Source of the DNA: Alcaligenes endophyticus
GTDB taxonomy: Bacteria > Pseudomonadota > Gammaproteobacteria > Burkholderiales > Burkholderiaceae_B
Length of the DNA: 64,000 bases
Assembly: GCF_026344035.1 (NCBI RefSeq)
Contig: NZ_JAPKND010000007.1
Location: forward strand, 1-64,000
Direction of reading: 5' to 3'
Shown here: piece by piece, positions 30,992 to 39,549 of the stretch
How the letters are laid out: each line of letters opens with the position of its first letter
How positions within the stretch are numbered: position 1 is the stretch's first letter
Program-made: the position numbers and the translations under genes
Notes under the pieces: model-generated
Told to the model about the DNA's origin: nothing
What the model saw: only the letters and a program-made list of their open reading frames with translations
Databases searched by the model: none

Positions 30992-31723
30992 TCACACCTT
31001 ACCGGTATCTTTTATTGAATCTTGAGTTTCCTTACGAGCAAGGCACTGCGCAAACATCGCGGCTTCAAAGTCAAATGCTTTCTGAACATCCTCCGCCGAC
31101 CCTTGACGCAACATATGTTTAGTCAAACGTATGGCATACGATGGGTGGGTGCGCAAGAGCTCTGCTACTTCACGCGCTTTTACAAGAGCTTGACCCGGCT
31201 CAAGCAAAGCTGTCACAAAGCCGCCTTCCAGTGCTTCTTGAGCACTGAAAAAGCGTGAACTCAATAACCAGTCATTAGCACGTCGACGTCCTACAATTTG
31301 CTCTAATAATAAAGATGAGCCTCCCTCGGGGCATAAACCCAGAGAAGCAAACGGCATACGGAAGCGACTATCGTTAGCGGCATAAACAAAATCGCAATGT
31401 TGTAAAAGTGTCGCACCAATGCCAATTGCAAAACCTTCAACAGCCGCAATTACAGGTTGTTGGGCCTTGCTTAGGGCACGTAGGAAACGCACCGCAGGAG
31501 GGTCTTCTTTGCCGCGCTTTTGCTGAAAATCCTTCAGATCAGCGCCAGCTGTAAAAAAACCGTTTTTTCCATACAAAATAATCGCCTGGCAGGACTCATC
31601 CTGCCCATATGCAGTGAACAGGTCTCGTAACTGATCATACATGGCATGATTCAAGGCATTTTTTCGTTCTGCACGATCAATAGCAATTTCCAAAATGCCA
31701 TTGCTCATCGTTGATGTAATCAT
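30992..31723 (-). CDS. Enoyl-CoA hydratase/isomerase family protein
   Basis: Crotonase-fold enzyme of 243 residues. The oxyanion-hole strand 'FFTAGADLKDFQQKR' (~54-68) and 'AAVEGFAIGIGATLLQHCD' (~95-113) are intact, and 'GLCPEGGSSLLLEQIVG' holds the Glu at the usual catalytic position. It would hydrate or isomerise an unsaturated acyl-CoA made by the neighbouring CoA-transferase and acyl-CoA dehydrogenase. 'GAGGA' precedes the ATG. Confidence 0.88.
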   Translation of the reverse strand: MITSTMSNGILEIAIDRAERKNALNHAMYDQLRDLFTAYGQDESCQAIILYGKNGFFTAGADLKDFQQKRGKEDPPAVRFLRALSKAQQPVIAAVEGFAIGIGATLLQHCDFVYAANDSRFRMPFASLGLCPEGGSSLLLEQIVGRRRANDWLLSSRFFSAQEALEGGFVTALLEPGQALVKAREVAELLRTHPSYAIRLTKHMLRQGSAEDVQKAFDFEAAMFAQCLARKETQDSIKDTGKV

Positions 31724-31765
31724 CTGTAGTTCCTCACAGTAAAGTAAGCGATCTGGTTTTTCTAA

Positions 31766-33025
31766 CTATGCACTGCGCACATGTCCACTCTGGACTATCG
31801 CTTGTATTTCCTCTTCTGAAAAACCTGCGATATCGCGCAACACTGCCTCGCTATCTTGGCCCCGGACCGGAGCGGCTGACGCCGCATTACCGATACTGCC
31901 ATCAAAAAATATGGGTGTTCTCACATTCGGCACCCAACCCAAAGTTTTATGCGGCACGCGCTCTACTGCGGCCAGTTGCTCCGTCTCGGAACTGAGTAAG
32001 GCGGTTTTTAGGTCTCGCACTTGCCCGGCTGGCACTCGCGCATTTTCCAGTGCATGCTTAAGTTCGGCCCATGACATTGTGGCAAAGGCTTCTTTTAATA
32101 TGACAAAGATGCTCTCTCTGTCTGCCAGGCGGCCTGCTGCGGTTTGATAAGCGGGGTTCTCTGCTAAATCAGGGCGTGCTAGCACCTCGCTAAATAAGCG
32201 TTTAGCTATCTCGTTATTTCCACAATGCAGAAAAAAGCTGGCGTCTTGACAATCAAATACCCCTGTCGGACAACTATCCGGACTGGTATTTGCATAACGC
32301 TCCATGTTTTGACCTGAGCACAGAGTCTGCATCGTGGCATAACCATTCATCAGTAAGGCACTGCCATATAAAGACACCTCAACATGACGCCCTTCGCCTG
32401 TGGCTTGACGTGCATACAAAGCCGCCAAGATGCCGTTAGACGCCAACATGGCGGTGCCTATGTCCATTACAGAAGAAGCTGTACGAACGCCTGGTCTATC
32501 CGCGTAACCATTCATCGCTACAAAGCCGCTCTCGGCTTGCACCACGGAATCAAATCCGGGTCGCTCGGCAAATTTTCCTTGGCTACCGTAGGCAGAAACA
32601 GAGCAATACACCAGCTTTGGATTTAAGGCATGCACCTGCTCATAGCCGAAGCCCAATCTGCCCATGACACCATGAGCGAAATTTTCAATTAGCACATCCG
32701 CCTTGGTCAGTAAACGACTGATGACTTGCTGCCCTTGCTCGCTTTTCAGATTTAGTTCCAAACCCAGCTTATTTCTGTTCGCCCATAAATAAGCCGCACC
32801 TTCTTCTGGTGCAGAGGTATCATGCGGCGGATAGGCTCTAAAGCGATCTCCTCCGGGTGCTTCTACTTTTATGACAGTAGCCCCAAGGTCGGCCAATAGC
32901 ATACTGGCTAGTGGACCAGCAATATAATGGGTAATGTCCAGTACTAACATGCCCTTAAGTGGTAGCTCCGAAGCTTCCGATCTGTCATACACAGGCAGAC
33001 TGTCGATAAACTGACGGTCAAACAT
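31766..33025 (-). CDS. Class III CoA-transferase (CaiB/BaiF family)
   Basis: Transfers CoA between carboxylic acids, the usual activation step in such clusters. The 419 residues carry 'GMLVLDITHYIAGPLASMLL' at the start, 'LWANRNKLGLELNLKSEQG', 'ADVLIENFAHGVMGRLG' and the catalytic Asp region 'SSVMDIGTAMLASNGI' (~170-190). The length and motif order are those of the formyl-CoA transferase/CaiB family. Donor and acceptor cannot be read from sequence. Same operon as the hydratase. Confidence 0.92.
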   Translation of the reverse strand: MFDRQFIDSLPVYDRSEASELPLKGMLVLDITHYIAGPLASMLLADLGATVIKVEAPGGDRFRAYPPHDTSAPEEGAAYLWANRNKLGLELNLKSEQGQQVISRLLTKADVLIENFAHGVMGRLGFGYEQVHALNPKLVYCSVSAYGSQGKFAERPGFDSVVQAESGFVAMNGYADRPGVRTASSVMDIGTAMLASNGILAALYARQATGEGRHVEVSLYGSALLMNGYATMQTLCSGQNMERYANTSPDSCPTGVFDCQDASFFLHCGNNEIAKRLFSEVLARPDLAENPAYQTAAGRLADRESIFVILKEAFATMSWAELKHALENARVPAGQVRDLKTALLSSETEQLAAVERVPHKTLGWVPNVRTPIFFDGSIGNAASAAPVRGQDSEAVLRDIAGFSEEEIQAIVQSGHVRSA

Positions 33026-33101
33026 ATGAATACATGCCTTTTAAAAATTCGTAAATGACGTTGATCTAGGGGTTGTCGTGGTCCTAGATCACGGTTTTTT
33101 A

Positions 33102-34079
33102 TTAATTAACAGTAATATTTGCTTCTTTAATCACCTTGCTCCAACGAGTAATCTCATCCTGCAAGAACTGACCAAACTCGGCAGAATTACCTTGTGGCAC
33201 CTCCGCTGCCAAAGCGGCAATACGTTCTTTGACTTTGTCGCTTTGCATCACTTGTTCCACATTTTCATACAGGAAGTCCACAACGGGCTGTGGAGTATCG
33301 GCGGGTACAAACAAACCGGACCAACCGGTTACCACAAAATCCTGCACGCCAGACTCTTTCAAGGTAGGCACGTCCGGAAGTAAAGGCAGGCGCTCTTCTG
33401 TAGTAACCGCTAAGGCGCGTACCGCGCCAGCTTGAACCTGAGCAATAGATGCAGGTAAATTATCAAACATCAAAGGCACGTTACCCGCAATTAAATCGAC
33501 TAAAGCCGGAGCGCTTCCTTGATAAGAAACGTGCTCTAAAGGCACGCCCGTTGCTAAAGCAAACATTTCACCTGTCAAATGTGGCGAGGTTGATGTACCA
33601 GACGAGGCATAAAATAAAGCATCTTTGTCTTTGTATTCCAAGACATCTTGGATCGTCTTAAATGGGGAATCAGCACGAACTAAGATTACGTTGGGAATAC
33701 CTACCAAGTTACGAATTGGTATCAGATCTTTTACTGGGTCATACGGTAAATTTGGAAATAAAGCGGGGCTTGTTGCTAGTGGTCCAATGTTCCCAGTTAC
33801 TAAGGTATATCCGTCAGGTTTTTGCCGCACCACATAATCCGTTCCTACCACCCCGCCGGCCCCGCTCTTATTTTGAACAACTACTGCTTGCCCGATACGT
33901 TGCCCCAATTCGGCAGCTACTAAACGCGCAACGATATCAGTAGTCCCTCCCGGAGCATAAGGCACTACTAGCGTAAGTGGGCCATTTGGATAGTCAGTCT
34001 CGGCCTGTAATGTTCCGCACATGAGGGTCATCCCAACGGCACCTGCTACAGAAAAAAATCTACGCACGAATAAATTCAT
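33102..34079 (-). CDS. Bug-family (tripartite tricarboxylate) solute receptor
   Basis: Periplasmic binding protein of 325 residues. The signal peptide ends 'CGTLQAET' (~27); the mature domain starts 'PNGPLTLVVPYAPGGTTDIVAR', the Bug-family hallmark with the PGG loop that contacts a carboxylate, and continues with 'GAGGVVGTDYV' and 'SSGTSTSPHLTGEMF'. Bug receptors bind carboxylic acids. No TctA/TctB membrane genes are nearby, so it must share a distant transporter or act in sensing. 'GGGAGA' precedes the ATG; divergent from the IclR gene. Confidence 0.93.
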   Translation of the reverse strand: MNLFVRRFFSVAGAVGMTLMCGTLQAETDYPNGPLTLVVPYAPGGTTDIVARLVAAELGQRIGQAVVVQNKSGAGGVVGTDYVVRQKPDGYTLVTGNIGPLATSPALFPNLPYDPVKDLIPIRNLVGIPNVILVRADSPFKTIQDVLEYKDKDALFYASSGTSTSPHLTGEMFALATGVPLEHVSYQGSAPALVDLIAGNVPLMFDNLPASIAQVQAGAVRALAVTTEERLPLLPDVPTLKESGVQDFVVTGWSGLFVPADTPQPVVDFLYENVEQVMQSDKVKERIAALAAEVPQGNSAEFGQFLQDEITRWSKVIKEANITVN

Positions 34080-34128
34080 TGATGTCTCCCAAAAAATTAG
34101 AATCTTGTGTTATTATTTAGATCACTAG

Positions 34129-34161
34129 GTGAACATAACATCCATTAAGTGAACATGTCAT
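34129..34161. promoter_or_regulatory. Direct repeats between bug and iclR genes
   Basis: 'GTGAACATAACAT' at 34129-34141 and 'GTGAACATGTCAT' at 34149-34161 match at 11 of 13 positions, with starts 20 bp apart, about two helical turns. The second copy overlaps the IclR start codon. Candidate operator for autoregulation. Confidence 0.4.
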
Positions 34162-34810
34162 GAAGCATAATAGATCAATACAAAGGTGTCTACTATTGAT
34201 GGAGCAATTCAGGGGAAATCCTTACCCCACTGTGGCAGATCTTGCCAGGCTCACTGATTTGTCCCGCGCCACCGTAATGCGATTCCTCATTACATTAGAA
34301 GAGGAGGGATATGTTGCACGCGATGAAAACCGTTGGAGTCTAACTAGCAAGACATTGGAATTGGGCTTCGCTGCACTCGAGAGCTTGGGCATTACGGAAG
34401 TGGTTCAAACTATCGTGCAGGCTTTAGCTGATGAAGTTCTGGGTACCGCGAACATTGGAGAGCATCACCCTGAAGGAGTGCTAATTATTGCGCGAGCTCT
34501 CGCGCCAGCTCAACGTAGACGGTTGCATGTTGCAAACCTACGAGTTGGGAGCATTCTGCCCAGTAATAGTGCTCTTTACCAAGCTTTGAAAATGTCGCCG
34601 GGTACACAGCACGCCTCTCAAATTTATCCTCCCGTGCATCAAATTTCTTTCGCAGTTCGAATTCCAAATAACAGCCCTAGAGTTTTATCTCTGGCCATTT
34701 CAACGAATCAAGACGAATTAGACACGCAAGAAAAACAGGAGCAACAAATCGCGATCCTGCATGAGCAAGCAGTGCGCATAGGACAAATTATTGATATGGG
34801 TCCCATTTAA
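34160..34810 (+). CDS. IclR-family regulator with shortened effector domain
   Basis: Transcription factor of 216 residues, about 40 shorter than usual. The N-terminal winged helix is complete: 'SIQRCLLLMEQFRGNP', 'ADLARLTDLSRATVMRFL' and 'EEEGYVARDENRWSLTSK'. In the effector domain 'SNSALYQALKMSPG' runs almost directly into 'HQISFAVRIPNN', skipping the segment that normally separates these conserved blocks, so an internal deletion is likely. The start keeps the whole DNA-binding domain but has no strong ribosome site. It probably controls the divergent catabolic genes. Confidence 0.85.
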   Translation: MKHNRSIQRCLLLMEQFRGNPYPTVADLARLTDLSRATVMRFLITLEEEGYVARDENRWSLTSKTLELGFAALESLGITEVVQTIVQALADEVLGTANIGEHHPEGVLIIARALAPAQRRRLHVANLRVGSILPSNSALYQALKMSPGTQHASQIYPPVHQISFAVRIPNNSPRVLSLAISTNQDELDTQEKQEQQIAILHEQAVRIGQIIDMGPI

Positions 34811-34854
34811 TCTAGTCTTAACAACATAAGTCACACATGGAGCGAGGAACAACA

Positions 34855-36030
34855 ATGGCTTTAGATCAAGAATCATTCGGGCTACTCCGAGCAGTACTAC
34901 AACGTTTTATTGTTGAACGTTTGATACCAGCCGAAAATCAAGTGGAAGAAAATGACGCTGTCCCTACAGATATCATTAATGACATCAAAGAGTTAGGGTT
35001 ATACGGCCTCTCAATTCCAGAGGAGTACGGTGGGATAGGGCTGTCAATGGAACAAGAGTGTGAGGTGATTTACGATATCGGCCACACCGCGTTTGCCTTT
35101 CGATCTGTATTTGGCACCAACGTGGGCATAGGTTCTCAAGGGGTGCTTATGGATGGTACCGAAGAGCAGAAGGCGTATTGGCTTCCCAAGTTTGCCTCTG
35201 GAGAAATTACGGTCTCCTTTGCTCTGACAGAGCCAGGCACGGGCTCGGACGCTGCAGCAATACAAACACGCGCAGTTCAGAATGGTGACCATTACATTAT
35301 CAATGGCACGAAACGTTTTATTACCAACGCTAATCGCGCAGGAGCTTTCACCTTGATGGCGCGTACAAGTGATGATGGGGCTCGAGGTATTAGCGCTTTT
35401 ATAGTACCAGCCGACTCCCCAGGCTTAACAGTTGGGAAAGCAGATCATAAGATGGGGCAACGAGGCACATTGACGGCTGATGTGATACTCGATGACGTAA
35501 AAGTAAAAGCGGAAAATATTATTGGTGGTATACCCGGCCGAGGGTTTTATACCGCGATGAAAGTGCTAGACAGAGGTCGTTTGCATATAGCGGCTCAAGC
35601 CTGTGGGATGGCTGATCGTCTTATCAGAGATGCCGTCGCCTACGCCAAAGAGCGTCAGCAGTTTGGACAGCCTATTGCACAGTTTCAGCTTATTCAGGGC
35701 ATGTTAGCTGACAGCCAAGCGGAATTATTCGCCGCTGTTTCGATGCTCAAAGAAGCGGCTCGACAGTATGACCAGAACCCGGTGGGCGCGCGTAACGATG
35801 AGCTCAGTATGGCAGCGGCATGCACTAAAATGTTCTGCACAGAGATGGTTGGCAGGGTGGCTGATCGGGCAGTACAAATTCATGGCGGGGCGGGATATAT
35901 CAGTGAATATAAAGTAGAGCGTTTCTATCGTGATGTACGTTTACTTCGCTTATACGAAGGCACTACCCAGATTCAGCAGATCATTATCGCTAAGCATTTA
36001 ATTCAGCGCGACGAAAGCGTACAGTTTTAA
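34855..36030 (+). CDS. Acyl-CoA dehydrogenase
   Basis: FAD enzyme of 391 residues that makes an alpha,beta-unsaturated acyl-CoA. Family signatures: 'LGLYGLSIPEEYGGIGLS' (~50-67), 'ALTEPGTGSDAAAIQTRA' (~123-140), 'RQQFGQPIAQFQLIQG' and the C-terminal 'YEGTTQIQQIIIAKHL', which holds the usual catalytic Glu in YEGT. I start at the ATG with 'GGAGCGAGGA' upstream instead of an ATG six codons earlier that lies in this site. It follows the regulator and precedes an aldehyde dehydrogenase. Confidence 0.92.
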   Translation: MALDQESFGLLRAVLQRFIVERLIPAENQVEENDAVPTDIINDIKELGLYGLSIPEEYGGIGLSMEQECEVIYDIGHTAFAFRSVFGTNVGIGSQGVLMDGTEEQKAYWLPKFASGEITVSFALTEPGTGSDAAAIQTRAVQNGDHYIINGTKRFITNANRAGAFTLMARTSDDGARGISAFIVPADSPGLTVGKADHKMGQRGTLTADVILDDVKVKAENIIGGIPGRGFYTAMKVLDRGRLHIAAQACGMADRLIRDAVAYAKERQQFGQPIAQFQLIQGMLADSQAELFAAVSMLKEAARQYDQNPVGARNDELSMAAACTKMFCTEMVGRVADRAVQIHGGAGYISEYKVERFYRDVRLLRLYEGTTQIQQIIIAKHLIQRDESVQF

Positions 36031-36105
36031 TCATTAGACTGGTCGCTTGGCATCTTAGGGCTTGGCGATCGGTTATCTATATTCACTTACCCTAAGGAGG
36101 ACAAT

Positions 36106-37536
36106 ATGAGCAAGCAGCATCATTTCTATATTAATGGAAAGTGGGTTCCACCCCAGGGGAAAAATACTCTTGAGTTAATCAACCCTAGTACTGCTACTAC
36201 TTTAGGTACCTTAAGCTTGGGGAATGAGCAGGATGTAGATTTTGCTGTCAAAGCTGCTAGATCAGCATTTAGAACGTACTCACTGACCACAGTTGCTGAG
36301 CGCACCGAGCTTCTAGAGAGTATTCTGAATAAATACGAAGAAAAAAAGGAAGAGCTTGCTCAAGCTGTTTCCGCAGAAATGGGTGCTCCTTTATGGCTGG
36401 CTCAAGCCGCTCAAGTACCTATGGGGGCAGCACACATCAAGCAAGCTATACGGGTCCTTAAAAACTTTGAATTTCAAACGGTTAGTAGAGGTACCGCGAT
36501 ATGTTACGAGCCTATAGGTGTTGTAGGTATGATCACGCCTTGGAATTGGCCCTTAAATCAAGTGCTGTGTAAAGTTGCACCCGCTTTAGCTGCAGGATGT
36601 ACTGTCATATTAAAGCCGTCTGAACAAGCAGCGTTAAGCGCGATTTTACTAACCGACATCCTTCATGATGCGGGTGTGCCAGCTGGTGTGTTTAATTTAG
36701 TGAATGGTCAAGGTGATCAGGTTGGAGAAGCTCTGGCAAGGCACACCGAGATCGATATGATTAGCTTTACAGGTTCTACAAAAGCTGGTGTTGCGGTAGC
36801 AACGCAAGCGGCGCCGAGCGTGAAGCGTGTGGCTCAAGAATTGGGCGGTAAATCAGCTAATATTATTTTAAGTGATGTGGACTTACCTAGTGTACTGAAA
36901 CAAAGTCTCCAAGCTTGTTTTTTGAATTCAGGGCAAAGCTGCAACGCGCCTACAAGACTGCTTATTCCTCGTCAATATCAAGAAGAGGCAATCGAAATTT
37001 TGCGACCGCTGGCCTTAGCTATTGAACAAGCTAGTGCTACTCCCGAAGACAAAAAAAGATTGGGCCCAGTAGTGAGTCAAATACAGTTTGATCGTATACA
37101 GGCTTTGATTCAGGCTGGCATAGCAGAAGGTGCTCGTCTGGTATCAGGTGGTTTAGGTAAGCCGGAAGGGGTTACCGAAGGTTACTTTGTTAGACCTACA
37201 ATCTTTGCAGATGTGCAAAACACCATGCGCATTGCACAAGAGGAAATCTTTGGGCCTGTCCTTTGCCTTATTCCTTACGATAGCGAGCAGGAAGCTATTA
37301 GTTATGCCAACGATTCTGAATATGGTCTTTCTGGTTATGTTTACAGTAAAGATATCAGTAAAGCACGTACTGTAGCAGCGCAATTACGTACTGGTATGGT
37401 GCACATTAACGGGGCAGGTCCAGATGTTTCCGCACCTTTTGGTGGTTACAAACGCTCTGGGAATGGCCGTGAGTGGGGAGAATTCGGCTTCAAGGAATAC
37501 CTAGAGGTTAAGGCAATCATGGGTTATGGTGAGTAA
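36106..37536 (+). CDS. Aldehyde dehydrogenase family protein
   Basis: NAD(P)-dependent oxidoreductase of 476 residues. It has 'TPWNWPLNQVLCKVAPAL' with the conserved Asn, 'FTGSTKAGVAV', the general-base Glu in 'AQELGGKSANI' (~246) and the nucleophile Cys in 'NSGQSCNAPTRLL' (~280). All catalytic residues are present. It may oxidise an aldehyde or semialdehyde to the acid that enters the CoA pathway. Very strong ribosome site 'TAAGGAGGACAAT'. Last gene of the plus-strand arm. Confidence 0.93.
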   Translation: MSKQHHFYINGKWVPPQGKNTLELINPSTATTLGTLSLGNEQDVDFAVKAARSAFRTYSLTTVAERTELLESILNKYEEKKEELAQAVSAEMGAPLWLAQAAQVPMGAAHIKQAIRVLKNFEFQTVSRGTAICYEPIGVVGMITPWNWPLNQVLCKVAPALAAGCTVILKPSEQAALSAILLTDILHDAGVPAGVFNLVNGQGDQVGEALARHTEIDMISFTGSTKAGVAVATQAAPSVKRVAQELGGKSANIILSDVDLPSVLKQSLQACFLNSGQSCNAPTRLLIPRQYQEEAIEILRPLALAIEQASATPEDKKRLGPVVSQIQFDRIQALIQAGIAEGARLVSGGLGKPEGVTEGYFVRPTIFADVQNTMRIAQEEIFGPVLCLIPYDSEQEAISYANDSEYGLSGYVYSKDISKARTVAAQLRTGMVHINGAGPDVSAPFGGYKRSGNGREWGEFGFKEYLEVKAIMGYGE

Positions 37537-37648
37537 GAAGCGGTACGCCACTGATTAAGCCTAATAAGTGATAGAGCGGGGAAGCTTCCTGATGATGTCA
37601 ATTAGGCGCAGGGGTAAGAGTCTAACGATATAAGCTTTTTAAAATGGA

Positions 37649-37684
37649 AAAAACCCCGTAGTATATTAATACTACGGGGTTTTT
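37649..37684. terminator. Bidirectional intrinsic terminator
   Basis: Perfect 16-bp inverted repeat (37649-37664 with 37669-37684), tetraloop ATTA, with T runs downstream on both strands. It can end the aldehyde dehydrogenase transcript and the tRNA-Ser transcript. Confidence 0.92.
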
Positions 37685-37715
37685 GTATTTTTTTAGACTT
37701 GCTTAGGCAAATCAT

Positions 37716-37807
37716 TGGCGGACAGGGTGGGATTCGAACCCACGGTACGCTTATCACGTACGCCTGATTTCGAGTCAGGTACATTCGACCAGCTCTGCCA
37801 CCTGTCC
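37716..37807 (-). tRNA. tRNA-Ser(CGA)
   Basis: On the minus strand the acceptor arms GGACAGG/CCTGTCC pair, followed by discriminator G and an encoded CCA. U8 and G9 are present, the anticodon arm is CCTGA-CTCGAAA-TCAGG with anticodon CGA, there is a long variable arm typical of class II tRNAs, and the T arm is GTGGG-TTCGAAT-CCCAC. All stems are complete; 92 nt. Confidence 0.96.
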
Positions 37808-37897
37808 GCGCTTTACCTTTGCTAAAAATAGCTAAGGTAAGCAGGCGATTATATAACGAAATTATCTGGTTGGGCAAGAGATTGCCGTGGGCTATGG

Positions 37898-38066
37898 TTA
37901 GAGTTCAATTTCAATATCGCCGTACACTTTTGGTGCAGCAACTGAGCACATAGCCTTTTTCGATTTCCTCTGTGGTAATGCCTCCGTTGTGGTTCATTTC
38001 TTGGGCTGTTCCTCGCCATATTTGACGGGTACTGGCTTGAGCCATGTCGCACGGTGCTTGTCCACA
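37898..38066 (-). pseudogene. Decayed C-terminal fragment of a ferredoxin-like [2Fe-2S] protein
   Basis: On the minus strand one frame reads 'MNHNGGITTEEIEKGYVLSC' and continues 'CTK', then breaks; shifting frame at the AAAA run (37928-37931) continues 'VYGDIEIEL' and stop. The joined C-terminus looks like the end of plant-type ferredoxin domains, where a Gly-Tyr-Val-Leu-x-Cys-Cys block precedes a Gly-Asp-Val strand. The N-terminal part is missing or unrecognisable. Recognition is by eye only. Confidence 0.4.
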
Positions 38067-38556
38067 AGTGAGTGCGCGTGAGGATGAGTTTTGAGCGGTG
38101 TTTTTAACGTTAACTACGCCGTCTTAAGATCGTAAGTTTCTGTTTTTTCTAGAATGATAAATATTATTCACTTCTAATGTTGTTTTGGTTAAGTTTTTTC
38201 ACTTATTTTGTGTTTTTTAAGCCAAGAATGATATTTTTATCTCTGCCTACCCAGCCATAATATTGATCACCTCATTGTTAGTCGCCATCGGCAGTGATTC
38301 ACTTGTTTTACGGGTTTGTTACACGCTATGCTGATAAAGTTGATAGACGTCCGCTGTTAGGGTTCTTTTGCTTAGGCGGACACTAAAATCCAGCCAGGGA
38401 CATACTTGAATAGGCGGGTTTTGGCATGGGGTAAAAGACCAGGGGAGGACAGCGGTTGGCGTTGCTCATCAAATGGGGGCCGCCAAGGCTGGACAAGTCT
38501 AGGTGGATACATTTTATAAAATACAATTTTTCTTAAACGCTTCTTTGGAGGGCATA
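38067..38556. other. Non-coding region before the second Bug gene
   Basis: No gene seen. It is AT-rich at 38140-38230 and has an inverted repeat GTCCGC/GCGGAC near 38350-38385. The promoter of the following receptor gene probably lies in the AT-rich 'TTTTATAAAATACAATTTTT' stretch just before the start, but I cannot place it firmly. Confidence 0.4.
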
Positions 38557-39537
38557 ATGAAAAAATTACTGCAAAGTATTGTTGGCGTGATAGGTGGAAT
38601 AGCGATAGTCCAGCCTGTCTTGGCCCAGCAGTTCCCAGAAAGCAATAAACCTATCAGACTAGTGGTGCCCTATACAGCAGGTGGCTCATCTGACTTTGTA
38701 GCACGTGTCGTCGCCAAGAAAATGGCTGAAGATATGAAGCACAATATCATCGTGGATAACCGGCCGGGTGGTAGTACCGTCATAGGTGGTGACTACGTGG
38801 CCCGTTCTGCGCCTGATGGTTACACGATCTTTCTTATCGGTGAAATGACCAATGCATCGTTAGTGGCTTTGAATAAAAGCTTGCCATACGATCCTGTGAC
38901 CGCTTTTGCTGGCGTAACAAATTTGGTGGAGTCACCGCTAGTTATTGCAGTGCACCCAGATTTCCCGGCTAAAACACTTGCCGAGTTCACCGACTATGCG
39001 AAAGCGAATCCTGGTAAGGTGACTTATGGATCTGCAGGTCTAGGCAACACGTTACATTTGGCCGGTGCTCAGTATTCAGCGGCGACGGGTATTGATATGA
39101 CCCATGTACCCTATAAAGGGGCGTCCCAAGCCATTATCGATCTGATGGGAGGGCGCATTGATGTAATGTTCGATTTACCCCAGACCCCTCTGCCACAAAT
39201 CGAAGCAGGCAAGCTGCGGGCCCTAGCCGTCACTGGCAAGCAGCGCCTTGATTCTTTACCAGATGTTCCTACAGCCGCCGAAGCGGGGTTCCCTGAATAC
39301 TCGTTTACGACGCGAATTGGGCTTGCTGTTCCTGCCGATACGCCTATAGCAGTAAGAGAACGCTTACACGAGTCGGCAACCAAGGCCCTATCGGATCCAG
39401 AGGTTAAACAAGCCCTGGCTGATCGTGCAATGTTTACGGCTCCTAATCAGTCACCCGATGAGTACAGCTCCGATTTGCGCTCTGCCGTCGAGCAAGTCAC
39501 AAAATTGCTACGTGACGCGGGTGTTGAACCTCAATAA
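38557..39537 (+). CDS. Bug-family (tripartite tricarboxylate) solute receptor
   Basis: Second orphan Bug receptor, 326 residues. The ATG at 38557 has 'TTGGAGGGC' upstream and starts a signal peptide ending 'PVLAQQ' (~25); the longer frame would destroy it. Mature protein shows 'NKPIRLVVPYTAGGSSDFVA', 'NRPGGSTVIGGDYV' and 'VTYGSAGLGNTLHLAGAQY'. It should bind a carboxylate in the periplasm. No TctA/TctB genes are near. The UroD-family gene follows 12 bp downstream and is probably co-transcribed. Confidence 0.93.
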   Translation: MKKLLQSIVGVIGGIAIVQPVLAQQFPESNKPIRLVVPYTAGGSSDFVARVVAKKMAEDMKHNIIVDNRPGGSTVIGGDYVARSAPDGYTIFLIGEMTNASLVALNKSLPYDPVTAFAGVTNLVESPLVIAVHPDFPAKTLAEFTDYAKANPGKVTYGSAGLGNTLHLAGAQYSAATGIDMTHVPYKGASQAIIDLMGGRIDVMFDLPQTPLPQIEAGKLRALAVTGKQRLDSLPDVPTAAEAGFPEYSFTTRIGLAVPADTPIAVRERLHESATKALSDPEVKQALADRAMFTAPNQSPDEYSSDLRSAVEQVTKLLRDAGVEPQ

Positions 39538-39549
39538 GTGGAAAGAGAA

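Noticed and set aside
29299-37536. A second island using tRNA-Ser(CGA) as att site
   Set aside because: I searched the spacer at 29686-30121 and around 38.1-38.5 kb for a copy of the tRNA-Ser 3' end and saw none.
37602-37877. Minus-strand reading frame across tRNA-Ser
   Set aside because: It overlaps the whole tRNA and terminator; composition is not protein-like.
38354-38382. Inverted repeat as a terminator
   Set aside because: The six-base stem has a long loop and no adjacent T-tract.
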